From positions 62,001-126,000 of the forward strand of contig JAALGY010000033.1 in NCBI GenBank assembly GCA_032358165.1: a stretch of DNA of 64,000 nt, given 5' to 3'. This DNA comes from Diplosphaera chodatii (taxonomy: Eukaryota; Chlorophyta; Trebouxiophyceae; Prasiolales; Stichococcaceae). Within the stretch, counting starts at the first letter, position 1; each line of letters opens with the position of its first letter. The position numbers and the translations under genes were made by a program. The notes beneath the pieces are model-generated. The model did not search any database. It was not told the origin of the DNA and saw only the letters and a list, made by a program, of their open reading frames with translations. This document shows positions 46,899-58,200 of this stretch, piece after piece.

Positions 46899-48728
46899 TC
46901 AGAAGTTGCGCACCGAGTCGTCGATGGCCTGCGCCAGGTACTCTGCGCGCGCCGAGTTGAGGCCGGCCATGGAGATGCGGCCGTCCTTGGTCATGTACAC
47001 TTGGTGCTTGTTGGTCATGTTCTCCACCTGCGCGGGCGTGAGGCCCGTGAAGCTGAACATGCCGATCTGGTTGATGATGAAGTCCCAGTTCTTGTCGGGG
47101 TTGATGCGGCACAGGTGGTCGTGCAGCTCCTTCCTCACGGTCCGGATGCGGCCGGCCATGCCCTCCATCTCCGCCCGCCACTCGTTGAACACCGCCTCGT
47201 CGCCCACCACCTCCGCCACGATGCGCGCCCCGTGCACCGGCGGGTTGCTGTAGATGGCACGCGCGAGGCGCTTGCACTGGCTGAGGACCTTCTTGGTCGT
47301 CTCGGCGTCTGAGCCCACGTATGTGAACGCGCCCACGCGCTCTGCGTACAGGCCCAGGTTCTTGGAGTAGCTCTGCGCGAAAAAGCCCTCCATGCCGCGG
47401 CCCACGAACATGCGGGGCGCCGCCGCGTCCTGGTCCAGGCTGCCGGTCGCAAAGCCCTGGTAGGCGATGTCAAAGAATGGCATGTGGTTCTTCTCCTGGA
47501 CCAGGTCTGCAATCTTCTCCCACTGCTCCGCCGTCGGGTCGATGCCCGTGGGGTTGTGCGCGCAGCCGTGCAGGAGGATGATGGAGCCCTCGGGCGCGCC
47601 CCGGATGTCGTCCAGCATGCCCTCAAAGTCCAGGCCCACCGTCTCAGGGTCGAAGTACCGGTACTTCTCCACCTTGACGCCGGCGTCGGCGAAGATGTTG
47701 TTGTGGTTGCCCCAGGTGGGGTTGGACACGTAGACCGTGGTGCCGGGCAGGAACTTGGCGATGAATGCCGCGCCCAGCCGCAGGCTGCCCGTCCCGCTCA
47801 GCGACTGCAGCACCGCCACCCGGCCCTCCTGCTGCGCCTTGGAGTTGGGGCCCAGCATCAGGTCGATGGTGGCCTTGCGGAACTCGGCCAGCCCCTCGAT
47901 CGGCAGGTACTCCTTGTTGTAGTTGGCCTCCAGCATCTTCTTCTCCGCCTTCTTGACGACGTCCAGCACGTAGGGCTTCAGCTCCTCGGTGCGGTAGGCG
48001 CCCACGCCCAGGTTGAGCTTGTCCGGCGAGTCGCTCGCCTTGAACGCCTCCGAGATGCCCAGGATGGGGTCGGGCGGCGCCTGTGGCACCTGCAGGGGGT
48101 GAACAGAGACGTGAGATACGACAAGTCAGCTTGCGTCTGCACTAGTTGGGTAACAGACCCAGCACGCAGCCTCCCTGCGACCAGAACCAGACCTGCCCGC
48201 ATTGAGGCATCCCTGCGGGCGGGGTGGCGTGGCATGTGAAGCCGCTGTGCAGCTTGAAAGGCACCGGGCGTCTGCCAACGACCTGGACGGCTGCAGCATC
48301 TGCAGCGTCAGCAGCCGCTGCGCGATCCAGTCTTGTGGCAGACGCCTTTGTGCATGCCATGCAACAGTCGCCAAAGCAGCATGGCGCCGCACACCGCTGT
48401 CACCAACCAGCCAGTCACATTGGAGCACGCGCACGCAGGCACCACTATGAATGGTCCTGGCAGGTCAAGGACGTCCAGGCAGCCAGCAGTGCTCGACGGT
48501 GGATTAAGCCGCCGCAGCTATCGCCATGTTTGCATATCAGTCTCAGCGAGACTTGCAGCCGCTATGCTCTGTCACGGGTGGCTGACTGCTCCACGATTTG
48601 ATACTATGCGCATTTGGCCTCACATCTGCCAGGCGCGATGCCATCGCCACGGTGCGAGCGGGCCGCGCGGAGGCGCGCATGCAGCACCTCCGGCCGGCGC
48701 CCAGCTGCAGCGGCTGCCCGGCCTGCAT
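46899..48728 (-). CDS. Aspartate aminotransferase, plastid-type, 431 aa
   Basis: This PLP enzyme interconverts aspartate + 2-oxoglutarate and oxaloacetate + glutamate. Exon 1 (48728-48624) encodes a 35-residue leader, MQAGQPLQLG... with MRASARPARTVAMASRLA, like a plastid transit peptide. It is joined in phase 0 to exon 2 (48089-46899), which holds the whole mature enzyme: APPDPILGISEAFKA, NLGVGAYR, EYLPIEGLAEF, QSLSGTGSLRLGA, PTWGNHNNIF, HGCAHNPTGIDPT, FFDIAYQGF (Asp242 for PLP N1), SQSYSKNLGLY (Schiff-base Lys278), SNPPVHGARIV and GRISMAGLNSARAEYLAQAI. All expected subgroup I-alpha residues are present. One intron only, against 6-19 in most neighbours. The start overlaps an upstream ORF; an in-frame ATG also exists at 48860. 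Confidence 0.96.
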
Positions 48729-48934
48729 CAACAGCTCATACCCATGAAGCCCATGCTCATGTAGTATAGACCGACAAGCAAGCTGGAGATGCTGCCTCCC
48801 ATGATAGCAGTCATCAGGCCTGCCATGATGCTGCCGAAGCCAGATGTCACCATATACCACATGATGCGATCAACTATGCGACCTGGAAACCAGGTATGGC
48901 TGATGCTCTGCTCATACGAGCGAGTTGCATGCAT
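48728..48934 (-). other. Upstream ORF (68 codons) overlapping the aminotransferase start
   Basis: The frame starts at the ATG at 48934 and ends at a TGA whose last base is the first base of the aminotransferase ATG (TGATG). Its second half is hydrophobic and Gly/Met-rich (GFGSIMAGLMTAIMGGS, LLVGLYYMSMGFMG), like a membrane helix. It may be a translated upstream ORF, a small protein gene or chance; only the overlap is certain. Confidence 0.3.
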
Positions 48935-49709
48935 GCAGTATGTCTCTGTTGTCCAAGATCGACAGCAGGGACTGTCACCTGCCGGCCAAGCACACGTCCT
49001 TGCATGACCTGCATCGTGGCGTGCTTGTTCGGTGTATCAACGCAACGAGACCAACAGATGTAGTAGGGAATTTGCAAGTGTGAGATGACGTGCAGCGCCG
49101 GCAGGATTACTCAGTCAGAAGCTGGGCCTGGCAGGTCGTCAGTCGATCCTGGCGACTGACCGCTGCAGATCAAGATGCAGATGTGCAGCAGTATAGCAGC
49201 CACAACAGCAACAGCTGCAGTGCGACAAATTTACGTACTAGCTGTGACCTGATCATATCGTGCTGGGTGGAGAAGCGAAGCTGCCCCACCAACAAGTAGA
49301 AGTCATGCGGTGGGTGTGCAGACATGACGCCGCAAGACTAGGGGACGTCAAGCTCCTCTTTCGGCATGCCAGAAGCGTGTGCCCGTGCTTTTCTGACTTT
49401 TGAGGCTGTACAACGGAATCAACAACCACCAAGCATGTGACCTGACAATTGCAGTGCAGAAGTGACCATGACGCAGGTCTGACTCTAATGCTGTACATGC
49501 GCCTGCAACGCGAATCCAATGCCCCACAAAACAGTCGCCTGCGGATGTCTGGAGCTATCAATGCCTGCTTCAGGCATTGCAGTCGTTTGATGAGCTTCGA
49601 GCTGCCGCACAGTCTACATGGTGGTTAAGCAGCTGCGCAAGTTGCTGCTCAATCTCAAAGGGTGACCTGCTCCGCCCTAGGCCTCACCCCGCTCCAGCCG
49701 AGCGCCACA
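48935..49709. other. Intergenic stretch, no gene seen
   Basis: This lies between the aminotransferase upstream region and the 3' end of the first GST gene. No ORF with a recognisable product is present. Confidence 0.4.
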
Positions 49710-51617
49710 CTACTTGGGCATCTGCCCGCGCTGCTCGACCGTCTGCCACGACTTGCGGCTGAAGATGCGCTCAGCCCAGGCCTGCATGACGGCCAACATC
49801 GCAGTTGCAGTTCCCTGAGCAGCACTTTGAGCAACAGTGGCCCCTGGGCACGAGGTGATGCGAGGCGGCAGCAGCTGGCAGCCACGTGTGCTCGACATGC
49901 TGCGCTCATCAAAGGCGGGGAATGCACAACTGCAGCGCCTGCAGCGGGCCGTCGTCACCTGCACGTTGGGGAACTTGGCGACCAGGTCGCCGGCGCCCGC
50001 CGCCGTCATCGTCATGCGCAGGTACGGCATCCCGGCGATGTCCGCGATGGTGAAGCTGTCGCCTGCGCATGGGCACAGCACAGCGGGGTCGCTGCCACTG
50101 ATTGCACGGTGTAATCAAGTACTGCCTGAAGTCATGGTGCACCAGCGCATCGGCTGCAGGACAGGCACACCTCCCTCCCAATGCCCAACGTGCAGCGAGG
50201 CAGGTCAGCGTCATGCGGCGTGCCCAGTTTTGCGCAGCATCCGCAGGAGTTGCTGCTTGCGGGCGCGGTCAGGCGCACCTGCCAGGTACTGGTGCCCGGC
50301 CAGCTGCGCGTCGAACACGGCCAGCGCCTTCTCCAGGCCCTCCAGGGCCTCCGTCACCTTCGCCTCGTCAGGCGCGCCGCCGAACATGGGGGCGAACACG
50401 CGCTGCTTCGTCAGGGCCTGCAGCGCAGCGCGATTGCGGCGTCACAACAGCAGTCAGGCGCGGGTGGGGCGTCGCGACAGCAGTCAGGCGTGGTCCGGGG
50501 ACTTGGGCCTGCGGAACTGCCCGGCGCACAGCCTGTCTGCAGCACCTGCCCCAAGGTGATTGGTGTTACAGAAAATGATACTGAAAACGAAAGCCTGGCG
50601 CACCGAGGTGTAGGGGTCCAGGTTCTGCGCTTCCGCCTCCATCCAGTTGTCCACCAGGGCGCGCGACCTGGCGTCGGTGCCGGCCAGCCCCTTCTCCGGG
50701 TACTTGGCGGCCAGGTACCTGCGACCGCACAAGCTGGACGTCGCACGTCTGTGACACACTGCGCGGCCGGCCGTCGGGCCGTTTCGCAGTGGTCCGTAGA
50801 CCAGCTGCAGCTGACTCGAGCGCACGCATGTTCGCACAATCGCGACATGTGGATGTCATGCGCACTGCCACGCTTTCAATAATGCAGCTGATGCAATGCT
50901 GGTTTCGAAGTTGTTGCTGGCGCGCACCGCAGGATGGAGCGGGACTCAAAGATGGGCGTGCCCAGCTGGGGGTCCTCCAGCACCGGAATCTTGCCGAACG
51001 GCTGCAGCAGAAGAGGGGCAACACCATGAGCATGCTGGCCATCGTTCATAGCATGCGATACAGTAATACTCCCGATTCGGTGGGGTGCCCTGAGTGAATG
51101 CTGTGCAAGCCTGCGGCATGCATGTACGCAAGCTGTGTCATGTGCATGCCGCAGGCACATTGACAAGGCATTGCCGAGCGCTACGTCCGCACTGACTCAC
51201 CTGCATCTTCATGAAAGCTGGGTCCTTCTGGGCGCCCTTCATGATGTCGACGTCCTGCACCTCATATGGGACCTGTACACCAGCATGCCTCATCAGCCAA
51301 GAAACATTCACACATCGTGCAGCAGCGGCATCGCAAATGGTCACTGGAAGCGGATGTTTCATCGCCACGCACAGATCCATGTATATAAGCACGCATCAGA
51401 CGCTGTGCACCTCATGAATACCACGAGCAGAAGGCCCAGGCACTGCATCGGGCTACACAGTGCGTGCGATCCTGAGCCGACGTCCAGGACCGATGCTATA
51501 TCGAGTGATAAAAGTGCCAGACAGAAAGCTAGGGGTTCGTACCTCGAGCTCCTCGAGCGCCGTGGCGACCCGCTTGGTGCAGGTCGACATCAGCACGCCG
51601 TGCAGCTGCATCGTCAT
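49710..51617 (-). CDS. Phi-class glutathione S-transferase, copy 1, 216 aa
   Basis: GSTs conjugate glutathione to electrophiles in the cytosol. Exons read down: 51617-51543, 51272-51201, 51001-50928, 50718-50604, 50417-50279, 50062-49959, 49781-49710, all in phase. The thioredoxin-like N-terminal domain has LHGVLMSTCTKRVATALEE with Ser11 in the catalytic position of phi GSTs, PYEVQDVDIMKG, FGKIPVLED (cis-Pro) and FESRSIL (glutathione gamma-glutamyl contact). The helical C-terminal domain has GTDARSRALVDNWMEAEAQ, PMFGG, HQYLAG, DSFTIADIAGMPYL and WAERIFSRKSWQ. Length fits plant GSTFs (about 215 aa). It is tandem with a second copy of identical exon lengths and phases. Confidence 0.95.
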
Positions 51618-52503
51618 GGTTGCCCGGTTACCTGATCTGCATTCCGCAACACAGCTCTGCCATCAGCCCTTGATCCGAAGGCCATGTACAGCCACGGTGC
51701 AGGCTGCACAGCGATCGTGCCAGGTCCTGAGCGTGCAGGCACATACCTTCAGCGGGGTTGCAGGGTGAATTGTAGCAGCAGGAGGCACGGATAAATGCCG
51801 AATGGCACGGGCTCTGCGGTGCAGATGCTGCGTCGTCCGGAGATCCCGCGTGTGCGTAAGAAACGGGCCCATGCAATAATGATCCCGCCAGCCTGACGTA
51901 ACACCCTGTCGGACAGGGTAATGCTGCCAGACAGGATATGTGCTTGAGACGAGACGAGGGCGGCTACATCGTAATGCAGTGCCATCACGTCGCCAGTAGT
52001 AATATTTACCCATGCACACGTCGCAGCAATCGTCTGAGGACTACGATGTGCCAGAGTGCAGCTGCAAGCGAGCAAGCTCAACGCCAAGCCTTCCCAATCT
52101 CGTTGTCATGCAGCGTCAACCCCCTTGGCCCACCTTGCGGCAACAAGGCCTGCTACCATCTGCTCGAGTATGTATCAGTCGAGGTCACAATTCTGGCCCA
52201 GGGGTCTTTCCCATCCTGATGACAGACATAGCTTACTTTCGATCTTTCTGAGGCCAAGCTGTGGCAGCAGGTTGCCGCAGCAGAAACAAGGTGCAGCAGC
52301 AGCAACCTATGGACGATCGACTCCTGCATGTGAACGGTGGTGAGACACACCAAACTCAGGTGCAGCTGCCAGCATGATCGGATGCTGCAGAAAGCACTGA
52401 CAACAAAAGCTGACTGTGCATGTATGGCGCAGCATCGCCAGTGAGACCTTGTCCCTCAGAGTGCTGCCGTCACAGATATGCGCAGCAGCGCTGAGGGACC
52501 ACG
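51618..52503. other. Spacer between the tandem GST genes
   Basis: This holds the promoter of copy 1 and the 3' end of copy 2. No gene is supported, and I see no obvious remnant of a third GST. Confidence 0.45.
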
Positions 52504-54492
52504 TCACTTCACCGGCTTTGCGCGGGCCTCGATGGTCTGCCACGCCTTGCGGCTGAAGATGCGCTCGGTCCACGCCTGCGCAGCAGCCCTCGGTGTAAAT
52601 TTGTGATCCCCACCGGTCCAACATGCAGATGCATGCATGAGTTCTCGTGGCAAGTCAGCAGTGCGCTGACAGCGTGATGCTGCGTGGCTGCTGCGGCGAC
52701 CGGCAAGCGCCACCTGCACATTGGGGCGCTTTGCCACCAGGTCGCCAGCGCCCCGGGCCGTCATCGCCAAGCGCAGGTACGGCATCGCCGAGACGTCCGC
52801 AATGCTGAAGCTGTCGCCTGCAGGCAGTGTGTCAATCTCCTCGCCCTGTGGCAGTGCCAAGTGGACAGGTCCACACACCAGGATGCCCGCGACAGCATGT
52901 GCCATGATGTGCGGGCACCCTGCGGCATGCGGCTCTCACAATACAGGTGGCGGCATGGCCCGACTCAGTTTGGCTCGGATCAGCACACTGTCAAACCTGC
53001 ACGCTGGTGTCATGCTGACATACACCAGCGTGCCATGCTTGTACAGCCAGACAGCAGCTGCTGCCCATCCAGAGGGACCGGAATTGCCGGCCACGTGCTC
53101 AGGTTGTGAAGGTTGAAACATTCGCACCGGCCAGGTACTTGCGCGTGGCCAGCTGCTGGTCGAACACGTCCAGCGCCGGCTCCAGGCCCGCGATGGCGGC
53201 CTCCACCTTCGCCTCGTCCGTCTTCCCGCCGAACATCGGCCTGATCACGCGCTGCCGCGCCAGGGCCTGCACCACAGCACGGCCGCCGCGTCGCAGCAGC
53301 CGCAGCACGGCAGCGTGGAGCAGCCGGACGCCGGCTCGGGCGCCTGCAGCGGTTTCTGCACTGCATGGGCGTGGAGCTGCCTGCAGCGCGCCGGGTGCAG
53401 CACAGAGAAGCAGATACAGCAGCCGGCCAAACAACCTGACCCCTGGCGCACCTCCGTGTGCGGGTTCAGGTTGTTCGCCTCCGCCTCCAGCCAGGTGTCC
53501 ACCAGGGCGCGCGACCTGGCGTCGGTGCCGGCCAGCCCCTTCTGGGGGTACTTGTTGGCCAGGTACCTGTGCGGTGGCACACATGTTTTTGCCATAAAAT
53601 CGGCAGCAGCCCCCCTAGGCGGGCGCAAACCTACACTACCGCCAGCACCACCTGCCGCAGCAGATGCGAGCAAGCACCACCAAGCGGTGGCTGGTGCCAA
53701 CCGGCTAGTGGTGAAACGATTGTGTTGCTGGTTGCCCTCCGACCCTAGGCCCTGGCAGCGCTGATGCCACTGCTGCAGCCGGTGCGCTGCCTGACGCGCA
53801 CCGCAGTATGGAGCGGGACTCAAACACGGTGATCCCCGCCTCCGGGTCCTCCAGCGCCGGGATCTTGCCGAACGGCTGCAGCAGCAGGCCTAAAGGGTGA
53901 TCAGCAGGCTGCCGATGGACTTGAGAGCTGGTCTGCAAGGTGTGCGCGGAGGGCGGCGTGTACTCCAGCATGTAGGCATGCGCGCCGCTCTGCTCGCTCG
54001 TGAAATAACCCCTTCCCTCTGCACAGCAGCTGCAGCTGCGCGCGCTCTGCAGCTGCGAGCACCTCTCACCTGCAGCTTCATGTAGGCCGGGTCCTTGTTG
54101 GCGCCCTTCATCACGTCCACAACCACCAGCTCATATGGCACCTGCACGTCACCAGTTGATGCCGCTGCAGCTGTCTATGTGATCAGCTTCCACCTTGCAC
54201 ACGCGACTATCGAGGTGCCGTTTGTGCTAACAGAATGATCCACCATGTACAACCTGTGTGCCCTGCATCTGATGGCCTCAGATAGGCGCATGCTCATGCA
54301 TGTGCATCTGCACTGGCGGGACGACCTATCCTGTCATGGAAGACGATGCGCCTATGACATGAACCGTCTTAGATCATGTAGATCCCTGCAAAGCCCGCTG
54401 TCGGTGAGGCAAAGCACCTCGAGCTCTTCCAGTGCCACGGCGACGCGCTTGGTGTTGTTTGAGAACAGATCGCCGTGCAGCTTCAGCGCCAT
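52504..54492 (-). CDS. Phi-class glutathione S-transferase, copy 2, 216 aa
   Basis: Exons read down: 54492-54418, 54141-54070, 53875-53802, 53566-53452, 53266-53128, 52817-52714, 52575-52504. All seven lengths (75, 72, 74, 115, 139, 104, 72) equal those of copy 1. Motifs: LHGDLFSNNTKRVAVALEE (Ser11), PYELVVVDVMKG, FGKIPALED, FESRSIL, GTDARSRALVDTWLEAEAN, PMFGG, RKYLAG, DSFSIADVSAMPYL, WTERIFSRKAWQ. It differs from copy 1 at many surface and substrate-side positions (for example SNNTKR for STCTKR), so the pair is diverged rather than recent. It starts divergently from the PQQ-protein gene. Confidence 0.95.
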
Positions 54493-55291
54493 GGCGTTCC
54501 GGTCAGCCTGCATCACAGCCTGCAGTGCTTTACGCTCAACCGGCTTTCGTATGTGTGCTCAGGAACAACAAGTGCGCTATAGCTGCGGCATGCGGCATGC
54601 GGCAGTGCCACTGCATGCAGCAGCCACCCGCACCGTCTACCTGCGGCGAGCTCCAGCCAGATTGCTGCGGGCACTACACGTTCTGGCGCTAGGATTGCGA
54701 TATGCGCTTGTCTTGGACATGCTTACGATAGCAACCTCGCACTGCCGTACCGAGTCCCTCCCACGATCTGATCAGATCTGACGTTGCCAGCTAGGGTTCA
54801 GCGTCTGACAGGCACAGCTGCCGTCAGACAGGGAATTTAAATAGACTGCTGACGAGCAGAGCGGGGGCATGCCAGAAAAGGTGATGGCACCACGTCGCCA
54901 GCTGTGCGCTGCAGGTGCAGCCACACGGTACTGAGTTCATATGCATGAATCGTGACAAGCTCAGAAATTTTGTTCGCAGCGGTCAGGGCAACGTTTAGCG
55001 GCTTCTCCGTGTGGCACTGGCAACCATCCAAAGCAAGCGCTGGTCCATCTGCAGGGCGCGCAATCGCCCTGACGTAATACAGGCGAGCAGACGTCAGCTC
55101 AGTGCGTCGTCTGCCCTGACTGGTGCGCACCGTGGCATGGCGACGGCATGAGAGCATGCGGACGTCACTATAGCATGTTGCATGGCATATCATGTGGACT
55201 GAATCACCGCTGTCGCTGTTTCTGACCTGTGCCGGTGCCCTGCAGGAACCCACTGAGCAGCAGCGACAGCGGCGTCGATAGGCGTGCCAGC
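54493..55291. promoter_or_regulatory. Divergent intergenic region
   Basis: An 800-base gap between GST copy 2 (leftward) and the PQQ-type gene (rightward). It has no supported exon and should hold both promoters. No specific element is recognised. Confidence 0.45.
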
Positions 55292-58200
55292 ATGCAGACT
55301 GCGCCCATGGCTGCAGCGCTGCTTTTGGCGTTGACGGTTGCCGCGTCGTCAGGCCCGGCAGCGGCGCAGGCGATTGGCGGCAAGTCGGTGCTGCAGTACC
55401 ACGACAGCGCGACGAAGGCGGGCTACTACGTGGACGCCTCTCTCGCAGGCATGTGCTGCGGCTGCATTGTACTGGCGCATGCTGGCCGGCGCACCGCCGC
55501 GCTGGTCAGCAGTTAGCGTGTGGCTCTGCCACAGGAGCGTCGCTCCGTCATCATAATGATGGCAGATCAGCACAAGCGTGCGGTCCTCGCATCCTCACCC
55601 GGTCCGATTGCGCATAGTACTTGAAATCCTGCCGACAGCGGCTGCTGGGTGCTGCAGGGCTGGACCCCGCGAGGACGGCGCAGGACGCCGCGGTGGCGAC
55701 GCCGCTGCAGGGCCAGTCCTACGCGCAGCTGCTGTACGTGGACCGGGGCTCGCTGGCCGCCGATCTGGTCGTCTCGGCGACGCAGGAGAACGTCGTGACG
55801 GCCGCGTCTGCGGCCACCGGAAAGGTGTGGGGCGCCTCCGATTGCCAAGTTCCATTCGCAGGTTGCCTGCCCGGGTGCCCGGAGCCGGCAGGGCTGCAGC
55901 CGTCCGGGGCTCCACTGCGTGCCAGCCAGATTCCTTGGCCAGGCGGCCACGTGATGCCACGCTGCGCAGCTGCACCTCAGGAGCGCGCCGCCGACTGGCG
56001 GCTGCCGGCGCCTCTGGGCTGTGGTGCACAGCGCCTGCAGCGCCCCCTGTGACGTTCATGCCGTGCAGCCCCTGCCTCAGGGGTCGCGCCTGCCTCCCCG
56101 CAGGTCGTGTGGCAGAAGAAGCTGGGGGACGCGGTGCCGGCGGGCGACCTGCCGTGCGGCAACATCAGCCCCTTCGTCGGCGTCACCGCCACCCCCGCCA
56201 TCGACCCGACGACCGGCGCGCTCGTCGTCAGCGCCAAAACCCTGAACGGCACCACCCAGGTACCCGACGCCCATCACCTCGCCAGCACCTGCTTGCATCT
56301 CCCTGCAACACAGCAGGTCGAGCTCTGTTGTGCCTGTCTGCATGGACGATATGCTAGGCACAAGCAGCAACCTGACCACCAGCATCGTGGCACATTGGGG
56401 CTCAGGGCCCAACTGCTTTCCGTGACTGTGCAGGCATACCAGTTCTTCGCGCTGTACGTGAACAATGGCAGCAGCCTGCCCGGCTTCCCAGTCAACGTGG
56501 TCACAGGTGCAGAGTTGCATCCGCACTAGTCCATGCTGCACCGTGTTCCACTGCCTTGCTGCCCCTGACAGCTTCAGGAAGGGCTTGTCATGGTGACGCG
56601 CAAAGGGGCCGTTGTTGGCATCTCACGGCGCACGTGGCTGTGCACATCAGACCCTGCCTCTGTGCCCGCCGCAGCGCTGGCGGCGCAGGGCGTGGAGTTC
56701 CAGGCGCCGGCGCAGCTGCAGCGGGGCGGCCTGCTGCTGCTGGACGGCGTCGCGTACGCCGGCTACGGCGGCAACTCGGGCGACTGCCAGCAATGTGAGC
56801 CGTCCCCCCATCTGCCGCATCACATCGCCTGATGTGGCGGATCAGGAGCGCTGCTGAGCGCAGCTGCTGGAGCGTACATGCTGCAGTGGAGCAGCTGTCG
56901 TGATGCTGCATGACCATGCTTTTGAAGCAGAAACCGCAGCACCTCGTCATGGTGTCTGCTTTTTGCGCAGCCTGCCCTGTAGACGTGCCGGCTGCCATGG
57001 CATGCAGACCGCGGCCGCGTGGTGGGCGTCCGGATCGACGACCCCTCCACCGTGTACAGCTACAACACCTCCGCCAACAAGGGCGGTGCGTGTCGTCGCA
57101 ATGGCCCCACCCTTACGCCCGAGACCCCAGCATCCCTGCAGCCATGCGAGCGGATTGTCTGCCCTGCTGCCAACGCTCTCTGGCGCTGCGGGGCTCCTGG
57201 CGATCAGCAGCGGCACACTGCAGCGCCCCCCTGCAGCCTCCCAGCGTGGCGTTGCACACAGTGCCCTCCACGCCTAGCAGGACAGACGCTTGCCTGCCGT
57301 GACAGCTGATCGATGCTGTCACCCAATAGATGACAGTCTCCGCTAGGCCTGACGGCCCGAAGTGCTGCGTGTCTTTGCAGCGATCTGCCGTGAGTGTGGG
57401 TCGCTGCTGTCACCTAATATTCTGTTAGGTCCAAAGGCCTGAATTTGTGACTTTGCAGCGATCTGGGCGCCGGGCGGCCCCTCCAGCGACGGCGCCTCGG
57501 TCTTCGTGGGCACCGGCAACACGGAAGGTGCGCTGCCCGCAGCTGGCCTGGTTCGGAGGCACCTCCATACACATGCTCACATAGTGCGCTTGCCAGATCT
57601 CAGCACACCGCGAGCTGGCTCTGGCCCAGTGCTCAGGCGGGCATCCATTTTGTCCCACCTGGTTCAGGCTCATCTGCAAATGCGGCGCATGAGGTGCCTG
57701 GCGACCTGTGATCTATTGGTCCTTTTAATGCGGTAACTGCGGTATTCTCATGTAATGATCTTGCTGCCTCGCGTGCCGCAGGCGCCACCCAGTTCTCGGA
57801 GGGCAATGCGGTGCTGCGGCTCCCGAAGAACCTGACATACGACGGCAGCGACGCCGAGTTCTTTGCGCCCTCCGACTGGCAGCACCTCGACGACGTGGTG
57901 AGTCGCCCGCCTGCACTTTTGCTCCGATGCGACCTGCTCCGCAACTGCCCCTGGCAGCCTGCAACTCCGAGATGATGCACTTCAGAACGGTGTCCAGAGC
58001 TGCCAAAGTTGTTGCAGCTGTCCATACCTGGGCCCCCGTGGCCGTCGGTGCTGCGCAGGACGCTGACCTAGGCACGGCCGGCCCCACGGTGCTCGACCTG
58101 CCGGGGGCGACGCCCTCGGAGCTGCTGTTCATCGGCGGCAAGCAGGGCATCGTGTACCTGCTCGACAGGTGCGCCGCGGCAGGGTTCAGCGGCTTGGGAG

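Noticed and set aside
47484..48239. 251-codon plus-strand frame
   Set aside because: It is antisense to the aspartate aminotransferase coding exon.
49710..54492. GST genes as elongation factor 1B gamma
   Set aside because: Both proteins are 216 residues and end after the GST C-terminal domain; the EF1-gamma C-terminal domain is absent.
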